Shown here: positions 11,791 through 23,466 of the stretch, one piece after another
Position numbering within the stretch: the stretch's first letter is position 1
Layout of the letters: every line of letters begins with the position of its first letter
Assembly: GCA_032717465.1 (NCBI GenBank)
Contig: CM064657.1
Coordinates: 26,071,966 to 26,135,965 of the forward strand
Direction of reading: 5' to 3'
Length of the DNA: 64,000 nt
Origin: Coenobita brevimanus
Lineage: Eukaryota; Arthropoda; Malacostraca; Decapoda; Coenobitidae
The notes under the pieces: generated by a model
The model's input: only the letters and a program-made list of their open reading frames with translations
The model's database searches: none
What the model was told of the DNA's origin: nothing
Program-made: the position numbers and the translations under genes

Positions 11791-11990
11791 GTACTATTGC
11801 GGCCAGGAGTTGTTAGCCACCCTCGTCCAGCCAACCCGTGTATGTGGCAGTGTTGCATTCACGAGCACAGAAGTGCCTTCGATGAATTTCCGTCGAAAAA
11901 TATCCCTTCAGCTTTGGGCTTGTACTAATGGATGAAGCAGTAGGCTAGTAATATTTATTTTGAAGGTTTGACTCTGACAACATGAATATA
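11791..11990 (+). repeat. Dispersed repeat Rep-1, copy 1
   Basis: About 200 bp that recur inverted at 62940-63145, with long shared stretches such as GTTGGCTGGACGAGGGTGG in the second copy. No coding potential or recognisable SINE promoter. Both copies lie near, but outside, LTR-element insertions. Confidence 0.7.
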
Positions 11991-12079
11991 TCATATTGAT
12001 TATTTGATAACTTGTTTCTCGTATAGATAATAACAGAACAGAGAAAGGAAAAACAAATGAATATAAAAAAACAAATCCA

Positions 12080-14257
12080 TACACCAGATTACTGGTGTCC
12101 TCTGTTCATAAAATATCTGTAAGTACAGTTAGACTTGAACAGCTGTAGGTTGAAGTTTGGAGGGAAACATCTCTGGGGAAGCGAGTTCCAGAGAGATGCA
12201 GTTCGGGGAATGAAAGAATTCTGATAGGCAGGCAGAAGTTCTGCAGTATGGCTGAGTGTCATTCCAGTCATGAGCGCTGCCAGCTGCCCGTGTAGCACGA
12301 GGGAAGGCATGGAGAGGTGGCACCATGGACACAACTTCGTCTGAGCATTTGCTATAGAAATATCTGTAAAATAACGCAAGGGAGGCAACATTCCTTCTTA
12401 TTTGTAGGGGAGGTAGTTTATTAGTAATAGCAGGGTTATTAATAATTCTAACAGCTTTGTTCTGAATTGTTTACTTATTTTAATGCAACCTCTCCACATC
12501 CACTCCACAAGGGTAAGCAGGATTCTAGCTGACAGCGCACAAGACTCTTATAAATTATAACTAATTGCTTGTCAGTGAAGAAGTTACGGACTCTGTACAA
12601 TAATACAAGTTTCTTTGAGGTGGTTTTAGCAAGTGATTTAACATGAGAGATCCAGCTGAAGGCATTGTTGAGACACCGAGAATTTCAATACTTTTGGAAA
12701 TGGGAATATTTGTAGCATTGAAGGTAATATACGATTCTGGCAATATCTGTCTGTTAGTAAATTGTATATATTTAATTTTACTAGCATTAAATGAGACATG
12801 GCTATTTTGTCCATTCACTGATTGTGGATGTCTTGATTTAAAGAGATGGCTGTACTGAGTTGAGAGTTAGAGATATCGGACTTTGTAAATGGATGGCTGT
12901 GAATGAACTATGAAGTGCTGAGTCATCTGCATATGAATGGATGGGATTGTGGGTGACAGATAAGAGATCATTAATATGAACGAGGAACAGGGTTGGTGCC
13001 AGAACTGATCCCTGCGGCACATCGGCGTTAACTGAGTGGAAAGTGGAATATACATCATCTACTTTTACTCTTATTTTTCTATCGCCGAGATATGAGGAAA
13101 TCAAAGGAATAAAAGAGTTTAGTCCATAGCAAGGGAGTTTGGACAACAGGGAACGGTGTCACACTCTGTCGAAAGCTTTAGAAATATCCAGGGCTACTGC
13201 ATGAGTTTCACCATGTAGGTCAACTGATTGATCGATGGTATGAGTCAGGAGATTGAGTATGTCAATGGTGGATCTTTCTTGGCGAAAACCCTATTGTCTA
13301 TCACTAATTAAGTTGTTGGATTCAAGATTTAACAATCTGCTTATTAATTACAGTTTCAAAAACCTTACCAAGAGAAGATGTGACAGCTATTGGTCTGTAA
13401 TCAGAGGGGTCAGAGGAACTTCCTTTCTTTGGAATTGGGTGGATATTGGCTTCTTTCCATGAATTAGGGAATGAAGAAGTACGTATGCATAGTCTGAATA
13501 ATTTTGCAAGAACATAGGCAAGTTCTGGGGAACACTTTCTCAAAACAATTGGTGGGATTCCATCTGGGCCTTGACCTTTGTTGGTAGGTAAATTGTCTAG
13601 GATGGATTTCACGTACCTTGTCTGTATTTTAAGTGGAACAATGTCGGGACATTCTGGCTGGCTTCCTCTAGGGTAGAATTTCTGGCAAATGTTCTGGCAA
13701 AGATATCTGCTTTCCCACCTGGGTCATTTGTAATGTTGCCATCTAGACATTTTAGTGGGGGAATGGATGATGACTTGTTAAAGTTATTATTGAAAGAATT
13801 GAGCGTTGACCAGAATATTCTATTGTCATTAGGGTTGTTAAGTAGTTTTGATACTTGGTTTTGAAGAAAGTTTGATTTAGCAAGATTTATTACAGCTTTT
13901 GCATGGTTTCTAGCAATTTTAAACTGAGAGAGTGATTCAGATGTTTTTGATTTCAAGTAATAGTTATATGCTAATGACTTTTGGGCTGTTGCTCTGGCAC
14001 ATTTGCTATCAAACCATTTTGGAGAGTTCGATCTTTTAGTGAACTGTTGACTTGGTATGAATAAATCCATACCAGCTAGTATTAAATTGCAAATGTGGAA
14101 CTGGGTAGAACTGACATCACTAGAGAAAAAAGACTGCCATGGAATGTCAGCAAGACAATTTCTAAATTCATCCCAGTTTGCCCTATTAACCCACGGCGTC
14201 CCGTCGACGTTCTTCCACGTCCTCACGTTTTGTCACTGCCAATCCCATCTACGTACT
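12080..14257 (-). pseudogene. LINE J1, reverse transcriptase half
   Basis: Minus-strand RT half of a LINE of the Jockey/CR1 type. Reading from high to low coordinates there is a post-endonuclease linker (14226-13609), then RT fingers with GPDGIPPIVLRKC and DYRPIAVTS (13612-13322). The palm follows, with DVPQGSVLAPTLFLVHINDL and the catalytic YADD (about 13030-12920). The C-terminus has FIPRTASLWNSLP (12391-12089). Stops and frameshifts separate these blocks, so it is defective. The 3' UTR probably runs to about 12000. Upstream the frame meets the piggyBac insertion at 14258, and the missing 5' part is at 17993-18809. Confidence 0.8.
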
Positions 14258-14442
14258 TTAACGCGCTGCAATTGCAAGGTTCATAATTTCCACAATTTTC
14301 AAAATTCGCGCGAGATTTTCGATTCGCCGACCTACCCAAGCCTCCCCTACCTGCCGCCAGGCGGGCAGCGTCCCAGACCCCACGTGACCCGCGTTCGCCC
14401 TTGTCTCGGTCACTCACCTGTTAGCAGTGACCCAGGTCAGAC

Positions 14443-16794
14443 ATGGCGCGTAAAGGTCTCTCAGACGACGAAATACAATCTGCCCTGGATGCCTTCACTG
14501 GAGATAGTGATTCTCCACTTGATGATGATGTGGTGGATCGAGATTATGTGCAGCCTGAGGAGGAAATAACAAGCAGTGATGAGGAGGTCCCTTCGCCCCG
14601 GAAAAAGCGGTATGTCACATATTGTAAGGCAAGGGAAGGCCAGCCTGCACCCAAACCACCTGCACGGACCTCTCTCCATCCCCTAGAGAGAGATTCTGAT
14701 GAGGATGAGGACGATGACGATGACGGCGGCTTAGGACATGATGTTGCCTCGTGGTTGGGGAAGGAAAAAATCTCACCCCGAGGATCAGAAGGTGGGGCGA
14801 GAAGCCAAATAAGGTATGGTCCTAGTGTTTTGTCTGGGGAAGGCGAAAGTGGTGTGGTGGGAGTGCGGGGTGAAAGGGAAAGTGGTGTGGCGGGAGCACG
14901 GGGTGAAAGGGAAAGTGGTGTGGCGGGAGTGCAGGGTGAAAGGGAAAGTGGTGTGAGGGAGGCAGCACGAGCACGTGGTGCATGTAGGCCTAGGGGAGAG
15001 GAGGTGGAGCCACTCCCCAGCACGTCTTTCGCCTCACAATATTCCTAAACTTCCTCCCCACAGCCCCAGGATGTGGGGAAAGGAAGGAAAGGGAAGGGAA
15101 AGGGTAAAGGAAAAGGGAGGGGGAAGAGAAGTGCGAGTGATGAAAGGCGCCGCTCTCCACCTACCCAACCTCCCCCACCACCCTCACCTCCCCACCCTGA
15201 CGAAGGCGACGATGGGGACGAGGCTGGAGACAGTGGTGTCTCGTGGAACTGGGAAGATGGGAGTAATTTTACTCCCATCATTCACCCTTTCACTGAGGAG
15301 TGGCGGTCTGGTTGCACGGCTCCAGGTGTGCATGCGGGTTCCACTAGGGTGGATTTTTTCCACTTGTTCTTTGGGGAGGCGTTTGTGGGGCGCATAGTGG
15401 AACAGACAAACCTATTTTCACGAACACAGCGCCGTGAAAGTGAACGTTTGGGAACAACGAGCAGGCATTCCCAGCAATATGACTATCCTGTGACAATTTC
15501 TGAGATGTTCTTATTTTTTGCCCTGGTTCTCTTGATGGGTGTTGTAGGAAAAAATCAAATACCTGCATACTGGACCACTGACCCAATGAGCATCACACCA
15601 TTCTTTGGAAAGGTGATGAGTCGTAATAGATTTCAGCAGATTCACGGCCACCTCCACTTTTTTGATGCAGAAGATCCAGCTAATGCTAATAACACTGATA
15701 AAATGAGGAGAATTAGGCTTGTATTTGCTCATTTACGGGAAATGTTCCGCTCCTCATTTTATCCTTACAGAGACCTCGTCATAGACGAGAGTCTTGTGTT
15801 GTGGAGAGGCAATATTTCCTTTCGCCAGTACATACCCAGCAAGAGACACCGTTTTGGGTTCAAGATCTTTGTTATGTGTGACTGTAAGACTGGTTATGTG
15901 CAAGACATAGTCTTGTACACGGGCGCACAGACAGATATAACAGAAGATCGTAGTATAGGACTCTCAGGGGCCGTGGTGAAGACAATGATAGAGGAGTACC
16001 TTCATCGTGGTCATGTGTTGTACCTGGACAACTGGTACACTAGCCCTCTTTTTGCTAGGTTCCTCCACCAACACGACACCGGAGTCTGTGGTACAGTCAA
16101 AAGAAACCGTCGCCATATGGTCAAGATAGGGAGGAAACTTGACAAGAACGAGGTGGTTTTCTTCCAGGCAAATAACATCCTTGCCACCCTGTGGAACCAC
16201 AACAGGGAAGTTTGCCTCCTACCAACTGTACACAGCCCCCTGATGCACCGCACAGACTCCATTGATCACTGTAGTGAGAGGAGGCGCAATGTCTGGAAAC
16301 CCGAGTCTGTACTGGACTATAATCTGAACATGAGGCAAGTGGATCAGTCAGACTCGATGATTTCCAGTGTTGACTGTGCCAGGACCATGATGAAGTGGTA
16401 CAAAAAGCTCTTTTTCCACTTGCTCGACATCACAGTCCTGAACGCACACTACCTGCACGCCATGACAACGGGAGTATCAGAGACCTTTGAGGGGTTTGTG
16501 AGGGAGCTGGCACGTGAAATAATCGCCAGGCATGCCCAGGACAGACCCACACACCGCACCCGCACCCCCATGGCTGCCCAGACTCCCCTACGCCTCGCAG
16601 GACGTCACTATCCTAGCACAATCCCTTCCCAACCAAACCGTCGTAAACCCCAGCGCCGCTGCCATGTATGCAAGCACTCGACAGTCAGACCAGCCACTCA
16701 GAGAAAAGACACAAGGTATGAGTGTGCAGAATGCAATGTTGCGTTGTGCCTTCAGCCATGTTTCAGAGAGTACCATAACTTCCTACACTACTGA
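14443..16794 (+). CDS. piggyBac transposase (PGBD4-like), probably with one small intron
   Basis: DDE-type piggyBac transposase, which cuts and pastes the element at TTAA. The first exon starts with MARKGLSDDEI and holds an acidic region and four in-frame 11-residue repeats (GERESGV..., about 14837-14957). An in-frame TAA (15046-15048) lies just before a textbook 3' splice site: branch-like CCTAAAC, pyrimidines, then CAG at 15061-15063. A GT at 15004 gives a 60 bp intron that keeps the frame and removes the stop; the donor is weak. The second part has the catalytic aspartates at 15784-15786 (VIDESL), 16027-16029 (LYLDNWYTS), and 16342-16344 and 16351-16353 (VDQSDS). A C-terminal cysteine-rich domain (CHVC...YECAEC..CLQPC, about 16650-16785) follows. 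No other disruption is visible, so the enzyme may be functional. Predicted length is about 763 residues with the intron removed. Confidence 0.88.
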
Positions 16795-16815
16795 AACTGT
16801 GTGGGATGGCGATAT

Positions 16816-17560
16816 GATGCTCAGTATCATGGTAAGGCCAGTCAGTATGTGCCAAGTCTTATATAAAGTTGAAACAGGTGTAATGTTTGCAGGAAAGTAA
16901 TGTATAAGTTGAGAAATAGTGTAAGTTGAAAGAAGTGATATCAAAACTACACCCACTGTGTAAATCTGCGAAAATATGACGCTCAGTATAACACTCTGGT
17001 CAGTAAATATGTGATAGCAAGAATATAAAATGGAAACGGGTGTAATGTTAGTAGGAAAGTAATTTATAAGTTGAATACTAGTGTAAGATGAAAAAAATGA
17101 TATCGCAATAACACTCACTGTGTAAATATGCGATAATATGACGCTCAGTAGAATAGTAAGGTCTCCAATTATGTGATAGCAATTATATCAAGTGGAAACA
17201 TGTGTAATGTTAGTGGAGAAGTATTATATAAGTACAAAAATAGGTTGTAAGTTGAAATAATAGTCATAGCGACTTCATCCTCTGTGTTATTATGTGCTAT
17301 TATTACGCTAAATATTACGTAAGGCCTGAAACTATCTCAAAACAGTTCTCTAAAGTGGAAAAGTGTATAATGTTGTTAGGAAAGTATTATGTAAGTTGAA
17401 AAAACACAATACGAGTTGAAACAACAGTCACAGGGAGTTCACTCACTACGTAAATAAGCGCTAACATTACACTAAATGTTATCGAAAGGCCTGTGAATAC
17501 GTAAAAACAGTTCAATAAAATGTAAAATGGTATAATGTTATTGGAGATGTATTATGTAAG
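16816..17560 (+). repeat. Five tandem units of about 165 bp inside the piggyBac 3' region
   Basis: Related units start at about 16816, 16981, 17141, 17307 and 17471 (GCTCAGTA or ACTAAAT-like starts), each with a shared GTGTAATGTT...GGAAAGTA block and GTAAGTTGAA. Units diverge from left to right. They lie between the transposase stop codon and the 3' end and could be subterminal repeats used in transposition, though that is inference. Confidence 0.75.
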
Positions 17561-17992
17561 TAGAAAAAATGATATGTATCATGATTCAGCAATGTTAGCA
17601 ATTCATCGTGAACAGTTTGGCCGATTTCGCTCGGTTCGCACGATGGTACAATGCTTATTTCACCTCTATTTTTGTATAAAATCCAATTTACTCTTGTATC
17701 ACATGTTTTTATGTTTGTAATAAATACATATCTACTTACTTTCATTGGTTTCCCAGACTTATAATACCATAGAAAACGTGAGAGCCTCAGACCACCTACA
17801 AAGAACACGAAACCAGGTGTAACGAAGGTATACCTGTTTAGGCCACTTATGGACCCCGGGGAACAATTTCTTGGTGATTGACCATTGTTTCTTAGCAAAA
17901 GCAAAAGTTTTAGCAAAAAAAATTTGGGTCCAAAAATGGTCGGGATTGGGGGGTACCAGTGGTGAAAAAGTGGTCGGGATGGGGCGGGTTAA

Positions 17993-18809
17993 AGTGCCAT
18001 CAGATCACCCTGACAAGTTCAGAATGGGGAGGTTTGGGGATGCTAACTAATGAGGCTTTGATAAGATTGTGGTCAGAGGATCCAAGTGGAGATAATACTT
18101 CTATCCTGTACTGATCTGGATTATTTGTCAGGAACAGATCCAAAAGATGGGCATTATGGTCAGGATTATCTGGTATTCTGGTTGGTTGCTTTACCAGTTG
18201 CATGAGATTAAACGATTCTGCAAACAGCTCACACTCTAGACCAGCATCGTCAGGCCTGGCAAAGTGCAATAACCATTCAACATTATGTATGCTAAAATCA
18301 CCCAAGATGGTAATTTCGGTGTTAAGGGCAAGATTAAGGTTACTCAACTGCGTGGAAATGGAATCAAACACACTGGGTTCAGAAGAAGCATTGGGGGAGC
18401 GATAAACTACACAGATATATTTGGTAATATTTTGTCAGTTTAGTTTATACAACAAGTAATCAAAACTGTGTGAAGTGAAGTTTAAAATGGTGTCAACTGC
18501 GTATTGGGATTTGATATAACAACAGGTGCCACCATTATTACCGAAGTTTGTGAAGAGATGGTAACCAGGAAAACAATATGGAGATATTTCAGTATACGGT
18601 GAGATTTCTGGTTCTGTGAGGAATAGGGCCAGAGGGGATATGATCTGCAGGAAAAAGTGGACTGAATTTAAGTTGGTAGTAAGCCCACGGATGTTGTTGA
18701 AGAATAAGGCAGCATTTTCACTTCTCCGCTGATGAGCATGGCCGGAAATCCGAGGCAGTGTTGCCAACCATGGGGAATTATCCCAAGATTTAGGGAACTC
18801 GAGGTACAA
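17993..18809 (-). pseudogene. LINE J1, AP-endonuclease half
   Basis: Minus-strand endonuclease half of the LINE whose RT lies at 12080-14257. Reading from high to low there is FFNNIRGLTTNLN (about 18705-18665), LALFLTEPEI (about 18625-18595), a GDFSIHNVEW block matching the GDFN motif of APE-type nucleases (about 18310-18280), and the SDHN motif near 18060. The canonical LTET, NxHH-like and GDFNxHH residues are partly altered. A stop follows SDHN just before the TTAA junction with piggyBac. The element's 5' end is near or beyond 18870, close to the A1 insertion. Confidence 0.78.
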
Positions 18810-19231
18810 ATGGGGAAATTGGGAAATCGGTTTTCAATTTGGGGATTTTTTTGCCAATGGCAGGATATTTAATCTATATACTGAGCCACAGAAACTGAAA
18901 TAGGTTATAAAATGCGTGACTTACAGAGCAGTGCCCCCGAAATAGAAACAGAAGAATACCATAGTGCCCCCGACAATGGGGCAAGTGAGATACAGCCCAG
19001 TATGCCCGGGAACATGCTGACACCCCCACACGGATCCCCGGGGTAGCCGCCACCACTCGGAGCAACCCCTGGCAACAACGGCATATGTCAGCCCGGGCCG
19101 TGCGCCCCTATTTCACACAGCCGCCACGCCGTCGCCGTCGCAGGAGAAGGACACTACCTTCACGGAGTGGGATTGTTGAGCCAGGTAGGGATGGAGTTGT
19201 TCTAGACACTCCAGACGGCGTCCCTCCTCGT

Positions 19232-19788
19232 GAGACGGCCTATTGTCGCTCCGAAAGTGTCCTGGTAGAGTCGGCCTATTGTCGCTCCCGCTCTCATGAG
19301 ACGGCCTATTGTCGCTCCGAAAGTGTCCTGGTAGAGACAGCCCATTGTCGCTCCTGCCCTCATGAGATGGCCTATTGTCGCTACGAAAGTGTCCCGGTAG
19401 AGACGGCCCATTGTCACTCCCGCCCTCGTGAGACGGCCTATTGTCGCTACGAAACCCAGTAGAGATGGCCTATTGTTGCTCCCCTCCTCGTGAGACGGCC
19501 TATTATAGCTCCAAAAGTGTCCCGGTAGAGACGGCCTGTTGTCGCTCCCGCCCTCATGAGATGGCCTATTGTCGCTCCGAAAGTGTGCCAGTAGAGATGG
19601 CCTATTGTCGCTCGGAAAGTGTGCCGGTAGAGATGGCCTATTGTTGCTCCCCTCCTCGTGATACGGCTTATTGTCGCTCCGAAAGTGTCCCGGTAGAGAC
19701 GGCCTATTGTCACTCCCCTCCTTGTGAGACGGCCTATTGTCGCTTCCGCCCTCGTGAGACGGCCCACTGTCGCTCCGAAGGTGCACAG
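19232..19788 (+). repeat. 30/36 bp tandem array in the A1 5' LTR (17 units)
   Basis: Units begin GAGACGGCCTATTGTCG or variants. Unit lengths in order are 36, 30, 36, 30, 36, 30, 32, 30, 36, 30, 36, 36, 30, 36, 30, 30 and 33 bp. The alternation of 36 and 30 makes a 66 bp higher-order unit. Only one unit (19430-19461, 32 bp) breaks the multiple-of-three rule; it shifts the ETAYCRS frame. Confidence 0.92.
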
Positions 19789-21074
19789 AAGGAGGCAAGG
19801 AGCGAGACGTCACCCTGGCAGGAGACAAGAGCCCAGGCCTCCCATACCAGGGTGGCCCAGACAGGCCTCACAGCCTCCCCTGGCCTCCGCTCCCTACGCC
19901 TGGCTCTGGAACAGACGCACCTGACGGGCTCCAGCGTAAGCCGATGCCGCAGCCCTCCCCTGTCGGCGCCCCTAGACGCTGGAGACTGCAGTCCGTAGTC
20001 TCTCCCGAACCTCCCCAGGACACCCGGGTGCGATCTCCATACGCCCCCACGACGACGTAAGGCTCCCACCCCTGGCCGAGACTTACACCAGAGGTTCCTG
20101 GAGCTATTCGGCCCCAGTCCCGAGGGCCATACCCCTGAGCCCAGCCCAGAAGCCATGGGTAGCCCAGGACGCGAGAGGACGTCCCTACGAGTTGTCCCGT
20201 GCCCTCTTGGCACGCCTCCCCTTGGCGGTGCCCCTAGCCCAGCAGGATTGCCGACGGCGTGTTCCCGCCCCTGCCCCCACGATGAATACGTGTGATGCTG
20301 CCCAGAAACAGTGAAAGTGATTTAGGTTAAGTGTGACTTTGCCTAGTGTAGTATCGTGCAGTGACTTAATATAGTGAATATCGGGGCAAGTAAGATCACA
20401 GTGAGAGAATAAAGGACGAGTGTGCGAATCAAGATCTGATGAACTGTATTTATGAGTGACGTCCCTTATATACAATTAGTAAGACTGTGCCGCCTGGAAA
20501 TTCCTCCGTAGTAATACACCCCTACTGCTGTGAGCTCTAAAGAAGTAATACGAGAAAGTGTTAGTGATATTCCCCCACTCACGCTACCCGTAAATCCTGT
20601 ACGACATTCCCTCGTCCCAGTATCTAGTGTAAGTGTAAACCAAGAATAAAATCAATTACCAAAGTCCCTTTGCTATTGGAAAACGTGTAATCCTCATTGT
20701 TAATACTTGCCTCTCTCCAGTATTACCATAACTCTCTCCTAGCCGTCACAAGTCACTCCCCGCACCCTCCCCTTTCTCCCCCCCCCCTTGTGAGACTTAT
20801 TCCCTGCACCTCACGTGCGTGCCTATATTCACTGTCCCCTGAATACACTAGGATTAATTGTGTTGGCATTAATATCAGATAAGCCAGTATCCTGCGAGAT
20901 ACACATGTCCTAGATAAGGTTTCATTTTGCTATATATTATGTTGTAATATCTGCTGATTTGTCCTGTGTCTGATTGTGGTAATATACGTGTAAAGGTTAT
21001 TGCCTAGAGTTTTTGTGTCCTGCCTCTCTTTATTGCACTAAGCTCCGGTCTCGAAAGAGGACCCCGCTCCACGT

Positions 21075-21115
21075 TAGGTGTTTTAGGAACGAGAAGTCGA
21101 GCCTATTTACACCTA
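21075..21115 (+). promoter_or_regulatory. U5 terminal hairpin, family A
   Basis: TAGGTGT (21075-21081) pairs with ACACCTA (21109-21115), and AGG (21085-21087) with CCT (21102-21104). The hairpin ends eight bases before the end of the LTR and so would sit just before the primer-binding site in genomic RNA. Families B, C and D have a hairpin at the same place with different stem sequences. Confidence 0.65.
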
Positions 21116-21124
21116 GCATTACAC

Positions 21125-21140
21125 TGGTGGCCAGCGGTGG
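21125..21140 (+). promoter_or_regulatory. Primer-binding site of A1
   Basis: TGGTGGCCAGCGGTGG starts one base after the 5' LTR. The same site with one change (TGGTGGCAAGCGGTGG) follows the 5' LTRs of B1, C1 and D1. The leading TGG is what a tRNA 3' CCA would pair with. I cannot assign the tRNA. Confidence 0.75.
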
Positions 21141-21187
21141 TTCTTGACCCGGGCGTAAAAGAGAGGTAATCAGGAATATTTGGCAAA

Positions 21188-21850
21188 ATGGCAACTAAAC
21201 CACACGTTCAGTTACCCAAATTTGACCCCAACCAGTATGATATACACACATATCTGGCAATAATTAAACCCTTACTGGATATTGGCTTTGAAAATGACCA
21301 ACAGAAAATTGCAGTCACACTACCACTATTGGGCAAAGCGGCAGCGAACATAGCACCGAAAATTGTCCCTGAGCTCACCTGGCAGAACTTTACAAAGTTC
21401 ACTGTACAAGCCATCACCCCATCATTAGGGAAAGTGGTGGCACTATCCCAACTGGATAGTCTAAAATTTGACGGGAATCTAAATGATACCCTAACTCTGG
21501 CAAGATGCCCAGTCACCACTGCCTACCCGGAGGCAGATGAAGAAACCCGGGAACAACTCACGTTTCATACACTCCTCAGGATTCTCCCCAATTATATTAA
21601 AGAATATTTCATAATACACGAACCGACGGGAGACCTGGATAAAGATATCAGTTTTAATGAGGCGCCTTCTAGCCGTCCATGCCACCCCTCAACACATCGG
21701 CGAAATAAATCAATTCCCCGTTGACCTCATCACCGTCAACCCGTGGGAATTTTCTCCGTGCTGCCATGGATGCCCGATCCACGACATCCGTGAGCAGCAA
21801 GAAGCTGCCCAGTGCAGCCAAATGACACGAGGGCGCTTACAAACCTCCCC
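21188..21850 (+). pseudogene. gag: A1 gag, frameshifted
   Basis: Gag-like protein starting MATKPHVQLPKFDPNQYDI, clearly homologous to the intact gag of B1 and D1 (same start, spacing and motifs such as VVALSQLD). It stays in frame to about 21655, where a one-base change moves the continuation (RRLLAVHATPQ) into the frame of 21657. The C-terminal block ITVNPWEFSPCCHGCPIHD (about 21738-21795) matches B1. No classical CCHC zinc knuckle is present in any copy. A short protease-like start (GATLHL...) follows before the deletion. Confidence 0.8.
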
Positions 21851-21939
21851 ACCATACGCAAATTCCCCTAAGCCTCAGGGGAAGAAAATACAAAAAAGGA
21901 AACACAAAAAGCGCCCCCCCACTGCCCCCGCATCCCACC

Positions 21940-23330
21940 GTAATGGCAGGGGCCACCTTACATCTCCCCCAGTCTATGACAGGGGAGAACGTTATCTTTC
22001 CTTTTCCTCCCCTCTCACTATCTCTTCTGTTCTACCTTCCCTTATTCCTGCCCCTAGTTCTAACCTTCCCACCCCACACACCACTATACCCCCTCAACAC
22101 AAAACCTACCTCCCTCTTCACAGGCCTCCTAGGACCTTTCCCTCATCTTCCCCTAACCTACTTCCTAAAACCACCTCCCCCTGTCTACTGCCTTCCACCT
22201 ACCACCCCGCACCACCCACCACCATCACTTCACCACCGCTCGCTTTCCTCGCCCACATGGTTAACTCATTCACCTTCCCTATCACACCCTCCTCCTCATC
22301 CCCACCCACCTTTTTTTCCTCGCTCACCTCCCCTACCCCACCTTCAACCTCACAATCCCCATGGACCACCACCTCGTCCCCAATAACCTCACCAGATGCC
22401 TCGCTGCCCACCACACCGCGCACCCCACCACCTATCACTCTCTCACGAGCTCAGCCCCCTGCTACCACCTGCACCGCCCCATCCCTGAACATTCAGACAA
22501 CCCCTTGAGGCCGCATCTCCCCACTCCACCGGCTACCTCTCCCCCTACACCTCACCTTTCCTCACCTCCGACGACACACCACCTGCCACATCCCACTCCA
22601 CAGCCCCTGCCAAGCCACCACGGTTCCAGCACCGCACACCGTCCGCCATCACCCCCACACCCGCACCATCCCCTAGCTTCGCACCCACCGCCCACCCCAC
22701 ACCACTAGCACAGAACCCTGCTACCGCCCAAACCACCCCACCACCAAACACCGGGATGGTGCCACAAGATCACACTCCCTCTTCGCCACCTACCCTCCAA
22801 GCCACCTCTCCTGCCACCTCACCACCACTACCAACCCCACACCCCCAACCTCCCCCTGCTCCCGCATCGCCTGTCACTTCCACATACGAGTGCTATGCTT
22901 CCTCCTCGCCATCCCCCTCCACCCCCCCGACCACCTCAGCCTCCCCTGCCTCAACCACCCCCTGCACCTCACCTGACATCTCACCCGCCACACCTCGCTC
23001 ACCCTCACCCCTTCCCTCCGCCGCCTCACCCTTTCCACCCAAGCCCACTTGCCCCGCCCACCCTCCCACCCCCACCAGACAACCCACTACCACCGCCCTC
23101 ACCCCTCCACACCTACGCACACCCACTCCGACGATCTCACCTTCCACCACGCCCCCAACACGCGCAACAGCCCGTGCTAACCGACCCCGCCCACCCAGCA
23201 CGCCTACTTCCCCACCCACACCCACCCTCAGAACCACCACCACCACCCCCTCCGGCCGACTCTCATGCCCACCCGCCCGATACACCCACACTCCTACACC
23301 ACCCACCTCCCCAAAACTTCACACCATAAA
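21940..23330 (+). other. Pro/Thr/Ser-rich low-complexity coding region of A1
   Basis: About 1.4 kb of C-rich sequence, open in several frames, corresponding to the Pro-rich tail that follows integrase in B1 and D1 and expanded here. Near its end (about 23250-23285) it encodes SGRLSCPPARY, the counterpart of SGRLSHPPLRY in D1. The protease-to-integrase core is deleted immediately upstream. Low complexity makes the frame uncertain. Confidence 0.6.
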
Positions 23331-23466
23331 GCTACATCAGGCCCAAATCCCCTCCACCTGTACTCCCCAGAGACTCAACGCTGCATTACTACTGCACAAA
23401 ACCCGGCCCCTACCCTCGGTGTCCAGCATTCAGCTTCCGACCACACCAACAGCCACACAAAACAAG

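Larger units (their letters stand above)
14258..17992 (+). mobile_element. piggyBac DNA transposon inserted in LINE J1
   Basis: The J1 reading frame is interrupted exactly at TTAA, which is present on both sides (14258-14261 and 17989-17992), the hallmark target duplication of piggyBac transposons. Joining the flanks restores LINE sequence. The inner ends, CGCGCTGC on the left and CCCGCCCC read inward from the right, are only weakly alike, so terminal inverted repeats are short or eroded. The element carries one transposase gene, five copies of a repeat of about 165 bp after it, and a candidate AATAAA near 17720. Total length is about 3.7 kb. Confidence 0.85.
18908..21123 (+). repeat. A1 5' LTR
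   Basis: It starts TAAAATGCGTGACTTAC and ends CACCTAGCATTACA. The 5' half is GC-rich with a 17-unit tandem array (19232-19788), followed by a block containing CGGCCCCAGTCCCGAGGGCC that is common to all LTR families in the window. The 3' third is AT-rich and contains GAAAGAGGACCCCGCT shortly before the terminal hairpin (21075-21115). Confidence 0.9.

Noticed and set aside
14443..16794. Host gene derived from piggyBac (domesticated)
   Set aside because: The gene lies between TTAA duplications inside a LINE reading frame and keeps its catalytic residues, so it is a transposon copy.
18745..18850. Shared sequence with 46100-46220
   Set aside because: Only a short motif (GGTTGGCAACACTG) is clearly common; the rest is too diverged for me to call a repeat.
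19232..19788. Regularly spaced 30-36 bp repeats that could suggest a CRISPR array
   Set aside because: There are no unique spacers: the whole unit repeats, lengths alternate, and the array lies in an LTR of a eukaryotic retroelement.
22756..23330. Proline-rich host protein
   Set aside because: C-rich low-complexity sequence open in several frames, located between gag and the X module of A1; it corresponds to the integrase tail of related elements.
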